Source: an uncultured Erysipelotrichaceae bacterium
GTDB lineage: Bacteria; Bacillota_I; Bacilli_A; RF39; UBA660
Assembly: GCA_902798815.1 (NCBI GenBank)
Contig: CADBYH010000018.1
Location: 1 to 32,562 of the forward strand
DNA length: 32,562 nt
Reading direction: 5' to 3'
The notes under the pieces were generated by a model. It was given only the letters and a program-made list of their open reading frames with translations. It ran no database searches and was not told the DNA's origin. Shown here in pieces: positions 1 to 6,651 of the stretch. Both the position numbers and the translations under genes were made by a program. The stretch's first letter is position 1; each line of letters starts with the position of its first letter.

Positions 1-1
1 A

Positions 2-211
2 TGGGGTGCATTATTCTTTATATCACAACTGAAAAATTCACTTGGAATAAATGGGTTAATACTTCTTATTATAGGTGGAGTTATGTATAGTATTGGTTCA
101 TTGTTATATGGTTTAGGACATAAGAAAAAGTATATGCATTGTGTATTTCATATATTTTGTTTACTTGGTACATTATTTCATTTTTTATGTGTTTATTTAT
201 ACTTAATATAA
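2..211 (+). CDS. Hemolysin III family (TrhA/YqfA-like) membrane protein, C-terminal part
   Basis: An open frame enters from the left edge and stops at TAA 209-211, giving about 69 residues. The sequence runs through two hydrophobic segments with the pattern GGVMYSIGSLLYG, then KYMHCVFHIFCLLGTLFHF. This fits the last helices of the PAQR/hemolysin III family, where a late histidine pair (HxxFH...HF) is conserved and is thought to sit at a metal site in the membrane. The start lies outside the window, so promoter and upstream context cannot be judged. The function in bacteria is poorly defined (membrane homeostasis; the hemolytic activity is disputed). Family assignment is by pattern recognition on a fragment, so moderately sure. 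Confidence 0.7.
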   Translation, partial: WGALFFISQLKNSLGINGLILLIIGGVMYSIGSLLYGLGHKKKYMHCVFHIFCLLGTLFHFLCVYLYLI

Positions 212-218
212 TAGTAAT

Positions 219-238
219 CGTAATATTTTGATATTCCG
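219..238. repeat. Copy 1 of a 20-bp intergenic hairpin repeat
   Basis: CGTAATATTTTGATATTCCG is a stem-loop (arms around TTTG) that differs by one base from 4871-4890. Both copies lie just downstream of a gene end. Confidence 0.6.
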
Positions 239-248
239 TCCGTTTAAG

Positions 249-272
249 TCGAGAGTAAAATCTCGATTTTTT
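249..272 (+). terminator. Intrinsic terminator after hemolysin III gene
   Basis: Stem TCGAGA (249-254) / TCTCGA (261-266) with a six-base loop, followed by TTTTTT (267-272). The T run leads straight into the promoter of the next gene. Confidence 0.8.
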
Positions 273-273
273 G

Positions 274-282
274 TGGTATAAT
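274..282 (+). promoter_or_regulatory. Extended -10 promoter of the alpha/beta hydrolase gene
   Basis: TGGTATAAT gives a perfect -10 (277-282) with an upstream TGn extension. No good -35 is visible, as expected for an extended -10. Predicted start of transcription is near 289, just before the GGAGGG ribosome site at 293-298. Confidence 0.7.
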
Positions 283-303
283 ATTATGTGTTGGAGGGAT
301 AGA

Positions 304-1071
304 ATGGAAGAAAAAGTATTAAAGAATACTTCAATTCATTATTGGATTAATGATGTAAAAGTTGATAATGCAATAGTATTTATTCATCCTGCTTTTGGAG
401 ATCATAGTTGCTTTGATACACAATTAGACTATTTTAAAAATTATAGAATAATAACATTGGATTTAATTGGTCATGGTAAATCTATTGGAAAAGGAAAATT
501 AGAAGATACTGCTTTATATATTAAACAAATAATGGAAGCAGAAAATATAAATAAAATTAATTTAGTTGGAATATCTATAGGTGCAGTTTTAGTTCAAGAT
601 TTCGCAAATAAATATCCTGAAATGGTTTCATCATTAACTTGTATTGGTGGATATGATATAAATAATTTCACACAAGAATTACAAAAGGATACAGGAAATG
701 GACAAAAAAAAATGATGTTTAAAGCGTTATTTTCCATAAAAGCATTTGCAGAAGATAATAAAAAGATTTCTGCTTATACTGAAGAAGCACAAGAGAAGTT
801 TTATCAAATGAATCTTAGATTTAGGAAAAGTTCATTTAGATATCTTGCCTCACTTGGCAAGATGATAAATAAATATCAGACAAAAGAAAGAAGTTATCCA
901 TTATTAATTGGTGTTGGAAACCATGATAATGAAATGGCTAAAAAAGCTTCTATGATTTGGTATGAATCTGAACCACAAAGTGAGTATGTAGAATTTGAAG
1001 GTGCTGGTCATATTGTTAATATGGATACACCAGAACAATTTAATAAAGTATTAAAAAAGGTAATTAGATAA
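304..1071 (+). CDS. Alpha/beta hydrolase
   Basis: A 255-residue soluble hydrolase. The oxyanion-region motif FIHPAFG is at about 26-32, and the nucleophile elbow GISIG at 89-93 has Ser91. The acid is probably Asp208 in GVGNHDNE, and the catalytic His236 lies in GAGHIVNMDTPEQF, the usual ending of this fold. The start ATG at 304 is preferred over an in-frame TTG at 271: it has GGAGGG five bases upstream, whereas the TTG lies in the promoter. Substrate unknown; esterase, lipase or peptidase-like members look alike at this level. It stands alone between two terminators, so it is probably a single-gene transcript. Confidence 0.9.
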   Translation: MEEKVLKNTSIHYWINDVKVDNAIVFIHPAFGDHSCFDTQLDYFKNYRIITLDLIGHGKSIGKGKLEDTALYIKQIMEAENINKINLVGISIGAVLVQDFANKYPEMVSSLTCIGGYDINNFTQELQKDTGNGQKKMMFKALFSIKAFAEDNKKISAYTEEAQEKFYQMNLRFRKSSFRYLASLGKMINKYQTKERSYPLLIGVGNHDNEMAKKASMIWYESEPQSEYVEFEGAGHIVNMDTPEQFNKVLKKVIR

Positions 1072-1102
1072 TAGTTCGAAAACTTTTGAGATTGCGATGA
1101 GT

Positions 1103-1132
1103 AGAAGTTGGAGAAATCCAATTTCTTTTTTT
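1103..1132 (+). terminator. Intrinsic terminator after the hydrolase gene
   Basis: A ten-pair stem (1103-1112 with 1117-1126, one G-U) around a GAAA loop, followed by a T run to 1132. Confidence 0.85.
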
Positions 1133-1179
1133 AAATAATATTACGAACAAAAGGTTTTTCACAATATAGTAATAGTACA

Positions 1180-1210
1180 AAAAGATTAGAATTAAAAACT
1201 CTAATCTTTT
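1180..1210. terminator. Bidirectional terminator between convergent genes
   Basis: AAAAGATTAGA (1180-1190) pairs perfectly with TCTAATCTTTT (1200-1210). A-rich and T-rich flanks allow use in both directions; on the minus strand it ends the tetR-family gene. Confidence 0.75.
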
Positions 1211-1249
1211 ATGATAACTTTAAACAAATTAGATTATTTTGAAAAAACA

Positions 1250-1816
1250 TTATATTTTTTCAGGTATTAATTTATCTATAAACCCTAGTAATTCTTCTTT
1301 ATTATACTTTTCTTTACGAGTAAGCCATGACATGCAGACATTTATTAATCCCCCTGCATAGAACTTTACTAATATATCTAATGGTAATTCTGACTTCACA
1401 ATATCATTATTATTTTTTAATCTTTCTAAAGATTCTCTTTCAATAACATCAATTAAAAAATCAACTAAAAATCCATTTCTATTATTTAAGAAAATAGCAC
1501 TGTAAATATCTCTTTTTTCATCAATATGATCTATTAAAATGCTTAATAATTTCATAATATATTCTTTGGTATTTATATTATGTACATTATCCTCTAAATC
1601 TTTAAGTAAAGACATTTTTAAATCTTCAATAAAATCATCTAAGAGTTCATATTTATCTTCATAATGAGCATAGAATGTTGAACGATTTATTAGTGCTTCA
1701 TCACAGATATCTGATATTTTAATTTTATCAAAATTCTTTTGTCTCATAAGCTTAATTAAGGTATCAAATAATACCTTTTTTGTTTTAACAATTCTTAAAT
1801 CAGTTTTTTTATTCAT
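1250..1816 (-). CDS. TetR/AcrR family transcriptional regulator
   Basis: A 188-residue repressor-type protein. The N-terminal helix-turn-helix spans about residues 29-53 (KIKISDICDEALINRSTFYAHY), with the STFYxHYxxKxELL signature of the family. The remainder is an all-helical ligand/dimer domain of the kind often annotated TetR C-terminal family 8. The start is ATG at 1816, chosen for GAGGTG at 1823-1828; a longer frame reaching 1894 runs back through the promoter and has no ribosome site. It is transcribed divergently from the MMPL remnant/PlsC/glycosyltransferase operon, and palindromes flank both promoters, suggesting autoregulation and control of the divergent operon. The inducer is unknown; lipids or membrane-active drugs are plausible from the neighbours. 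Confidence 0.9.
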   Translation of the reverse strand: MNKKTDLRIVKTKKVLFDTLIKLMRQKNFDKIKISDICDEALINRSTFYAHYEDKYELLDDFIEDLKMSLLKDLEDNVHNINTKEYIMKLLSILIDHIDEKRDIYSAIFLNNRNGFLVDFLIDVIERESLERLKNNNDIVKSELPLDILVKFYAGGLINVCMSWLTRKEKYNKEELLGFIDKLIPEKI

Positions 1817-1834
1817 ATAAAACACCTCAAAATA

Positions 1835-1863
1835 ATTATAGAGCCAATTAAACAAAAAATCAA
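1835..1863 (-). promoter_or_regulatory. Sigma-A promoter of the tetR-family gene
   Basis: On the minus strand TTGATT (1863-1858), a 17-base spacer, and TATAAT (1840-1835). The leader would be very short, starting close to the GAGGTG ribosome site. Confidence 0.7.
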
Positions 1864-1867
1864 ATAA

Positions 1868-1882
1868 CATACAAATTGTATG
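1868..1882. promoter_or_regulatory. Candidate TetR operator 1
   Basis: Perfect palindrome CATACAA-A-TTGTATG, directly upstream of the tetR -35 box. It shares TTGTAT/ATACAA half-sites with the palindrome at 1955-1970. Confidence 0.55.
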
Positions 1883-1954
1883 ATAAATATACATATATAT
1901 TTTAAAAAATGTTGGATATCATTCATTAATATTGTTATGTTGTGGTAATTTTAT

Positions 1955-1970
1955 TTGTATGGTAATACAA
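1955..1970. promoter_or_regulatory. Candidate TetR operator 2
   Basis: Palindrome TTGTAT-GGTA-ATACAA, located 20 bases before the start codon of the divergent operon. It overlaps the probable -10 region (TACAAT, 1966-1971), a position suited to repression. Confidence 0.55.
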
Positions 1971-1990
1971 TCTATTAGCGAGGTGAAAGA

Positions 1991-2344
1991 ATGAATAAGT
2001 TTTCTAACTTTGTAGTAAAAAACAAAAAAATTATTTTTATCATCAGTTTATTATTGCTAATTCCCTCAATAATTGGCTTATTAGCAACAAAAACCAATTA
2101 TGATATTTTAGTATATTTACCTAGTGATATTGAGACTTTAAGAGGTCAAAATATTTTAAAAGATGATTTTAAAATGGGAGCATTTTCTGTATCTTTAGTA
2201 GATAATGATGTTAGTGGAAAATCAAAAATGATATTTATGATTGATTCAAAGACAAAACCAAATGAGGTTAAGGTTGAAAGTAAAAAAGAAGAAACAAAAA
2301 AGAAAAAGACATTGTGGGATAAAATAAAAGGTTTGTTTAAATAA
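1991..2344 (+). pseudogene. Internally deleted MMPL/RND-type transporter remnant
   Basis: A 117-residue open frame with a good ribosome site (GAGGTGA) that begins like an MMPL/RND exporter. It has a short basic start, one membrane helix (about 14-32), then NYDILVYLPSDIETLRGQ and the GAFSVSLVDN stretch that opens the first extracytoplasmic domain. Full-length relatives have roughly 700 or more residues and 11-12 helices. Here residue 80 or so jumps into a hydrophobic scrap and a lysine/glutamate-rich tail ending in LWDKIKGLFK, which looks like the natural C-terminus of such a protein. The reading frame is intact across the join, so an in-frame deletion of the transport core is the simplest reading. 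It may still be expressed as a single-span membrane peptide; transport activity is not credible. Confidence 0.65.
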
Positions 2345-2363
2345 ATAATATAAGGATGGTAGT

Positions 2364-3779
2364 ATGAATTATACTTTTCAAATATATTTTCTATTATTTA
2401 TTTCTTATTCTATTCTAGGATGGATTATGGAAGTAATATTAACTTGTATCAAATCAAAAAAGTTTGTAAACAGAGGATTTTTAATAGGACCATACTGTCC
2501 AATCTATGGTTGGGGAGCTTTGCTTATTACTATTTTACTCAGAAAATATACAAGTGATATTGTTGCTTTATTTGCTTTAGGAATGATACTATGTGCCATA
2601 TTAGAATATTTTACTAGTTATCTTTTAGAAAAAATATTTAAAGCTAGATGGTGGGATTATAGCACTAAAAAATTCAATATAAATGGAAGAATATGCTTAA
2701 ATACGATGATTCCTTTTGGTTTATTAGGTGTTATTATGATGCGAATAATTAATCCTACATTTTTATCTATATATAATAGTATTAGTCCGAAGAATTTAAG
2801 CATAATTGTAATTATAATATTAGTAATCTATTTAATTGATAACATAATTTCCATATCAATTCTTATTTCTGTTAGGAAGAAAAATAAAGCGTTAGATAAA
2901 GATAATACTGAGGAAATGTCTAGGCTTGTACATGATAAGATTATAAGTATGGGTTGGGGATATAAGAGATTATTATCAGCATTTCCAAATGTTAGACACA
3001 TTGCTAAATTGATTTCAAAAGAAAATATTAAAATGAAAAATTATAAAAAGTATAATTATATGAATATAAAAGATGATGCTGAAGTAGTAAAAAATTGGGA
3101 ACCTCTAAAATTTGAAATAAATGATAATTATAAATATGTTTCTAAAAATATAATTTTTAATTTCTTTTCAAATGTATTATGCTTTATTGTTGCTATCATA
3201 TTATCTATTTTTGATAGATTACTTTATGGATATAAAGTAATTAATAAGAAAAATATTGTAAAAAATAGTGGGTTTGTAAGCATATCAAATCATATACATT
3301 GGATGGATTGCACTTTTGTGGGACTTATGAATTATCCACATAGAATATATTTTCCAACATTAGCAAGTAATTTCAAGATTCCTGTTATTAGGCACATAAT
3401 AAAACTTTTATATGCTATTCCAATACCTAAAACAAATAATCAAAAAGAAATATTTTATAATACAATAAATGACTTATTAAAAGAGGGTAAAATAGTTCAT
3501 ATGTATCCAGAAGGATCTTTATGGCCTTATTATGATAAAGTTAGAAATTTTAAATATGGAGCATTTAAAATGGCAGTTGAAGCAAATGTACCTATTCAAC
3601 CAATAGTATTTAAATACGTAAATAAGTGGTATAAAAGAAAACCAGCAATTGTTTGTGAAGTCTTAAAACCAATATATCCCAATAACAAATTAAAAAAAGA
3701 AGAAAGAATAAAAGATTTAAAGAATCGTTCTTTAAAAGAGATGAGGAAAAGTAGTGAAAATATTAATATTATCTTGTAA
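2364..3779 (+). CDS. CmpB-like membrane domain fused to a PlsC-type acyltransferase
   Basis: A 471-residue protein with two parts. Residues 1-170 hold about five membrane helices with the GRxxxxGPYCPIYGWG and EYFTSYLLEKIFKARWWDYS patterns typical of the putative ABC-transporter type IV (CmpB, PF06541) family. Residues about 265-460 form a 1-acylglycerol-3-phosphate acyltransferase domain: the HX4D motif is NHIHWMD (His310, Asp315), a Phe/Pro block is YFPTLASNFKIP, and the phosphate-binding motif is YPEGSLWP (Glu383, Gly384). The known reaction of the family is acylation of lysophosphatidic acid or a related lysolipid at the membrane. The downstream glycosyltransferase overlaps its end by 26 bases, so the two are translationally linked and probably act on the same lipid pathway. 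The exact acyl acceptor is unknown. Confidence 0.85.
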   Translation: MNYTFQIYFLLFISYSILGWIMEVILTCIKSKKFVNRGFLIGPYCPIYGWGALLITILLRKYTSDIVALFALGMILCAILEYFTSYLLEKIFKARWWDYSTKKFNINGRICLNTMIPFGLLGVIMMRIINPTFLSIYNSISPKNLSIIVIIILVIYLIDNIISISILISVRKKNKALDKDNTEEMSRLVHDKIISMGWGYKRLLSAFPNVRHIAKLISKENIKMKNYKKYNYMNIKDDAEVVKNWEPLKFEINDNYKYVSKNIIFNFFSNVLCFIVAIILSIFDRLLYGYKVINKKNIVKNSGFVSISNHIHWMDCTFVGLMNYPHRIYFPTLASNFKIPVIRHIIKLLYAIPIPKTNNQKEIFYNTINDLLKEGKIVHMYPEGSLWPYYDKVRNFKYGAFKMAVEANVPIQPIVFKYVNKWYKRKPAIVCEVLKPIYPNNKLKKEERIKDLKNRSLKEMRKSSENINIIL

Positions 3780-4821
3780 CACTGGTGGTGGGCATAATTC
3801 TTGTGGAAAATATATAAAAGAAGAATTTGAATTAAATAATATTGAATGTGACTTTAAAAATTATTTTGAAATTGTTCATTTAAGTAAAAAGGACTTTTCA
3901 AATAATATATATGTAAAAACACTTGGTAAGAATGGTGGAGTATTTAAGTATATTTATAAAATGGGAGAAGTTTATGATAAAACTAAATTAGTGTCACCTG
4001 TGTATTTAATAAATAAAATACAATCACTTAGATTATATGATTATATTAAACAAAATCATTATGATTTAATAATATGTTCACATTTATATCCAGCTTTAGC
4101 ATTAACAGCCATTAATAAAAGACATAAAGTAGACTTTATATTTGTAGATACTGATTATGCATATCAACCATTTACAGACGAAATAAAAGCAGATTACTAT
4201 GTAATCCCTAAAGGATTACAGGAACAATTTATAGCAAGGGGTATAGATAAAGATAAATTACTACCATTTGGTATTCCTATATCTAGTAGATATGTAAATA
4301 ATGCAAAAGAAAATAGAAGAAAAAGTAAAAAAAATATATTAGTTTTGCTTGGCAGTATGGGATTTGGTAATGTTGAAGATTGTATTGATGATTTGTTAAA
4401 AATTAAGAAAGCAAATATTATTGTAGTTTGTGGTAACAACAAGAAATTATATAATAAATTAAAAAATATAAATAATCCCAATTTAAAAGTTATTGGGTAT
4501 TCTAGTCATATTAATGATTTAATTAAATCATCAGATATCGTTATTTCAAAACCAGGAGGATTATCTTCAACTGAAATTGCAGCATTTAGAAAAGCAATTA
4601 TACATGTTTATCCTATACCTGGCGTTGAAACAAGTAATGTAGAGTTTTTTAATAAAAATAATTTAAGTATGATGGCAAATAATAAGGAAGAAATAATAAA
4701 ATATATTAATATTTTATTAAAAAATGACAATATATATGATGATATGATTAAAAATCAAGAAAAATATATATCTTCAAATAGTGCAAAAGAATTAGTTGAT
4801 TTTGTAAAAAATAATTATTAA
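3754..4821 (+). CDS. UgtP/MGDG-synthase-like glycolipid glycosyltransferase (GT28)
   Basis: A 355-residue GT-B enzyme. The N-terminus LILSCNTGGGHNSCGKYI matches the glycine-rich loop of MGDG synthase and processive diacylglycerol glucosyltransferases. The C-terminal half has the MurG-like nucleotide-sugar motif SKPGGLSSTEIAAF at about 265-279. Such enzymes transfer glucose or galactose from UDP-sugar to diacylglycerol on the inner membrane face. The start is GTG at 3754, seven bases after GAGG (3743-3746), inside the end of the acyltransferase gene. Co-expression with an acyltransferase supports a role in membrane glycolipid or lipoteichoic-acid anchor synthesis. MurG itself is less likely because the N-terminal loop and the neighbours differ. 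Confidence 0.85.
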   Translation: MKILILSCNTGGGHNSCGKYIKEEFELNNIECDFKNYFEIVHLSKKDFSNNIYVKTLGKNGGVFKYIYKMGEVYDKTKLVSPVYLINKIQSLRLYDYIKQNHYDLIICSHLYPALALTAINKRHKVDFIFVDTDYAYQPFTDEIKADYYVIPKGLQEQFIARGIDKDKLLPFGIPISSRYVNNAKENRRKSKKNILVLLGSMGFGNVEDCIDDLLKIKKANIIVVCGNNKKLYNKLKNINNPNLKVIGYSSHINDLIKSSDIVISKPGGLSSTEIAAFRKAIIHVYPIPGVETSNVEFFNKNNLSMMANNKEEIIKYINILLKNDNIYDDMIKNQEKYISSNSAKELVDFVKNNY

Positions 4822-4825
4822 ATAT

Positions 4826-4849
4826 TTCGCAATAGGTTGCTATTGCGAA
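4826..4849 (+). terminator. Strong hairpin after the glycosyltransferase gene
   Basis: A perfect ten-pair stem TTCGCAATAG / CTATTGCGAA with a GTTG loop. No T run follows, so it may protect the 3' end or act as a weak terminator. Confidence 0.5.
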
Positions 4850-4870
4850 TACCTTATTGATTAAAGAGTT

Positions 4871-4890
4871 CGTAATATTTTGATATTACG
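4871..4890. repeat. Copy 2 of the 20-bp intergenic hairpin repeat
   Basis: CGTAATATTTTGATATTACG is a perfect eight-pair hairpin with a TTTG loop; one mismatch from 219-238. Confidence 0.6.
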
Positions 4891-4902
4891 ATAAATGATT
4901 AA

Positions 4903-4931
4903 TTGATTATTATTCTTATATTATGTATAAT
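4903..4931 (+). promoter_or_regulatory. Strong sigma-A promoter without an obvious gene
   Basis: TTGATT (4903-4908), a 17-base spacer, TATAAT (4926-4931). Nothing of gene size follows before the terminator at 5215-5241. Confidence 0.7.
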
Positions 4932-4967
4932 AATGGTGACAAAGAAAATATAGGATATGCTAGAAAT

Positions 4968-5055
4968 TTGTGCACATTTTGTGCACATTAGATGAATATT
5001 TTATATAAAAAACGGCAAAAATAGTACAAAAAATACAAAAAATTACTTGTCCACA
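4968..5055. other. Cluster of three DnaA-box-like 9-mers
   Basis: TTGTGCACA at 4968-4976 and again at 4979-4987 (an exact 11-base repeat period), and TTGTCCACA at 5047-5055. All fit TTNTNCACA. The surrounding DNA is very AT-rich and non-coding. Confidence 0.4.
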
Positions 5056-5095
5056 AATCCTTGAAAATAAAGGAAATATCCATAATACTATAAAT

Positions 5096-5164
5096 ATGGA
5101 AAATATACTAATTTGGCTCGCTTGCGGCAGTGGTAAAAAATATAAACAATGTTGTGGTAAATAG
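5096..5164 (+). pseudogene. SEC-C zinc-binding motif remnant
   Basis: A 22-codon frame ending ACGSGKKYKQCCGK matches the end of a SEC-C motif (CxCGSGKKYKxCC), the zinc-binding tail found on SecA and many other proteins. The first cysteine pair is reduced to WLAC and there is no ribosome site. It is therefore read as the surviving 3' end of a deleted gene. A second, more decayed copy is at 6149-6173. Confidence 0.6.
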
Positions 5165-5214
5165 TCATTTGAACCAATAAATATAAGGGTTTTAGAAGAT
5201 TTATTAAAATCAAG

Positions 5215-5241
5215 AAAGTTGCAATTTATTGCAATTTTTTT
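5215..5241 (+). terminator. Intrinsic terminator of the orphan transcript
   Basis: AAAGTTGCAA (5215-5224) pairs with TTGCAATTTT (5229-5238) around a TTTA loop, followed by T residues. Confidence 0.75.
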
Positions 5242-5243
5242 GT

Positions 5244-5304
5244 TTTAGATACATTTTAGATACAGTGAAAACTGTATCTAAAATGTATTCAGATGGTATC
5301 TAAA
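5244..5304. repeat. Four phased TTTAGATAC half-sites forming a nested palindrome
   Basis: TTTAGATAC occurs forward at 5244-5252 and 5255-5263, and inverted (GTATCTAAA) at 5274-5282 and 5296-5304. The inner arms belong to a perfect 18-pair stem (5249-5266 with 5271-5288, GAAA loop). Start spacings are 11 and 22 bases, one and two helix turns. The array sits upstream of the Nudix promoter. Confidence 0.75.
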
Positions 5305-5386
5305 CTTATATTTTCAAAAATGATTTTCTTATAAATAAAGGATAAAATAATAAAGTGTTCCTTGATCACAGATAGGGAAAATTATA

Positions 5387-5395
5387 TGGTATAAT
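5387..5395 (+). promoter_or_regulatory. Extended -10 promoter of the Nudix gene
   Basis: TGGTATAAT, with TATAAT at 5390-5395. A TTGATC at 5362-5367 is too far upstream (22 bases) to be a normal -35. Confidence 0.65.
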
Positions 5396-5414
5396 AATTC
5401 TAGGAGTTGATATA

Positions 5415-5996
5415 ATGGACTTTAAAAAAATGAGAGAGTATACTCACGAAGAATTTGTAAATTTGATATTAAGCTTGGATGAACAACAATTATTGGAGTT
5501 AAGTGCTAAATATGGTGGTTACCCTGTTCTATTTAGAATGGCTTTAGATGATAGAATTAGTCACATACCATTTATTCAAACAGGAGCAGCCATTATTATA
5601 AGAAATGAAAATGGTCAAATTCTTTTACAAGAAAGAACTGATAGAGATAAATGGGGGATTCCTGGTGGATGCCAAGATTTAGGAGAAGATTTAAGAATCA
5701 CTGCAGTAAGGGAAGCTTTTGAAGAAACAGGAATTAAACTTGATCCTAATGAAATTGAATTAATTGATACTTTATCTGGTGAATCTAGAAAGAATAGTTA
5801 TCCGAATGGAGATATTGTCTATAATAATACATCATTATATTTAGCTGATGTGTCAATGGAAGATGCTTCTAATTTAAAAGGCGATTCTGAAACTAAGAGA
5901 TTAAGATTCTTTAATCCTGAAGAAGCACCTGAAAATTTAATGGATGCAGATTTAATAAAATCATATATTAGTTATATGAATAAAAGACATAAATAA
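5415..5996 (+). CDS. Nudix hydrolase
   Basis: A 193-residue Nudix protein. The Nudix box is complete: G of GCQDLGEDL, Glu, then REAFEETGI, matching GX5EX7REUXEEXGU, which binds the divalent metals for hydrolysis of a nucleoside diphosphate linked to another moiety. A helical N-terminal extension of about 55 residues (MREYTHEEFVNLILSLDEQQLLELSAKYG) precedes the catalytic domain, as in several Firmicute Nudix proteins of unknown substrate. AGGAG lies eight bases before the ATG. The gene sits alone between two blocks of shared repeats (TAGATAC arrays and SEC-C fragments), which may mean it arrived as a small cassette. Confidence 0.9.
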   Translation: MDFKKMREYTHEEFVNLILSLDEQQLLELSAKYGGYPVLFRMALDDRISHIPFIQTGAAIIIRNENGQILLQERTDRDKWGIPGGCQDLGEDLRITAVREAFEETGIKLDPNEIELIDTLSGESRKNSYPNGDIVYNNTSLYLADVSMEDASNLKGDSETKRLRFFNPEEAPENLMDADLIKSYISYMNKRHK

Positions 5997-6038
5997 GAAC
6001 TTACATAAAAGTTGTAAAAAATTGCAATACTCCAATTA

Positions 6039-6062
6039 TAGATACAGTTTTAGATACAGTTT
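6039..6062. repeat. Tandem TAGATACAGTTT repeat
   Basis: Two exact 12-base copies (6039-6050, 6051-6062), related to the TTTAGATACAGT units at 5244-5304 on the other side of the Nudix gene. Confidence 0.7.
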
Positions 6063-6148
6063 GTCATTGAAGCCAAGTGAAAAATATTCAATAAATTCAA
6101 GGCTTACGTGAAACAGAGTAGAGCAAAAATTAGCCAATTTTATAGCCA

Positions 6149-6173
6149 TGTGGCAGTGGTAAAATATAAACAA
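6149..6173 (+). repeat. Second SEC-C-like direct repeat
   Basis: GGCAGTGGTAAAA followed by TATAAACAA, as at 5126-5149 but lacking two A bases, so the CGSGK frame is broken. Similarity continues weakly to a shared TGAACCA downstream in both copies. Confidence 0.6.
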
Positions 6174-6206
6174 GATATCCTTAAGATATTCTGAACCATT
6201 AAAAAA

Positions 6207-6235
6207 TTGTACATTATCTTCCATTGTGATATGAT
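6207..6235 (+). promoter_or_regulatory. Promoter of the small membrane protein gene
   Basis: TTGTAC (6207-6212), a 17-base spacer, TATGAT (6230-6235) with TGA just upstream (extended -10). Confidence 0.55.
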
Positions 6236-6255
6236 TAACTTAGGAAGTGATTATA

Positions 6256-6651
6256 ATGAATGAAACATTATTAGTTTTAGTTTCAATAGTAATTTATATT
6301 ATACTATTATCATTATGTGTTATAAAATCAAATGATTCTAATAAAAAAAATATCAAAATGATATTGGTTATATCTACTATTGTTTTTATTATTGGTATCA
6401 TACTGTATGCTAATGCAATAACACCACATAAATGGGTAAAAGATATGAATACCCCATCTGATTATTGGGAAAGTGACCCTCGAATGAAAGAATATATAGA
6501 ATCAAACAAAGTGTTAATAAATTTTAGGTATTATGGTGGGATTTTATTAATAATTCTTTCCTATATAGGCAATATAATTGCAATAGTAAAGAATAATAAG
6601 AAAACTCCAAAAGACAAAGCTAAAAAAATAGATGCAAAAGGTATCATGTAA
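6256..6651 (+). CDS. Small membrane protein of unknown function
   Basis: A 131-residue protein with three predicted membrane helices at about 4-24, 34-53 and 92-111. A polar loop between helices two and three is rich in charged and aromatic residues (HKWVKDMNTPSDYWESDPRMKEY), and the tail is lysine-rich. The ATG at 6256 is chosen over GTG at 6247 because AGGAAG at 6242-6247 is correctly spaced for the ATG. No family was recognised. It has its own promoter and is followed by about 100 AT-rich bases and a terminator, so it is probably transcribed alone. Confidence 0.7.
   Translation: MNETLLVLVSIVIYIILLSLCVIKSNDSNKKNIKMILVISTIVFIIGIILYANAITPHKWVKDMNTPSDYWESDPRMKEYIESNKVLINFRYYGGILLIILSYIGNIIAIVKNNKKTPKDKAKKIDAKGIM

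Larger units (their letters stand above)
4938..5241 (+). ncRNA. Candidate transcript of about 300 nt with only tiny frames
   Basis: Bounded by a good promoter and a good terminator. Inside are only very short frames (12, 10 and 22 codons), none with a convincing ribosome site, plus DnaA-box-like repeats and a SEC-C fragment. It could be a small RNA, the leftover leader and tail of a deleted gene, or part of a decayed mobile element. The sequence alone cannot decide. Confidence 0.35.

Noticed and set aside
4968-5055. Chromosomal replication origin
   Set aside because: Only three imperfect DnaA boxes, and no dnaA, dnaN or other origin-linked genes nearby.
6036-6224. 62-residue minus-strand frame covering the repeat region
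   Set aside because: It runs through the TAGATAC repeats and the SEC-C remnant, has no family resemblance, and no ribosome site was found.
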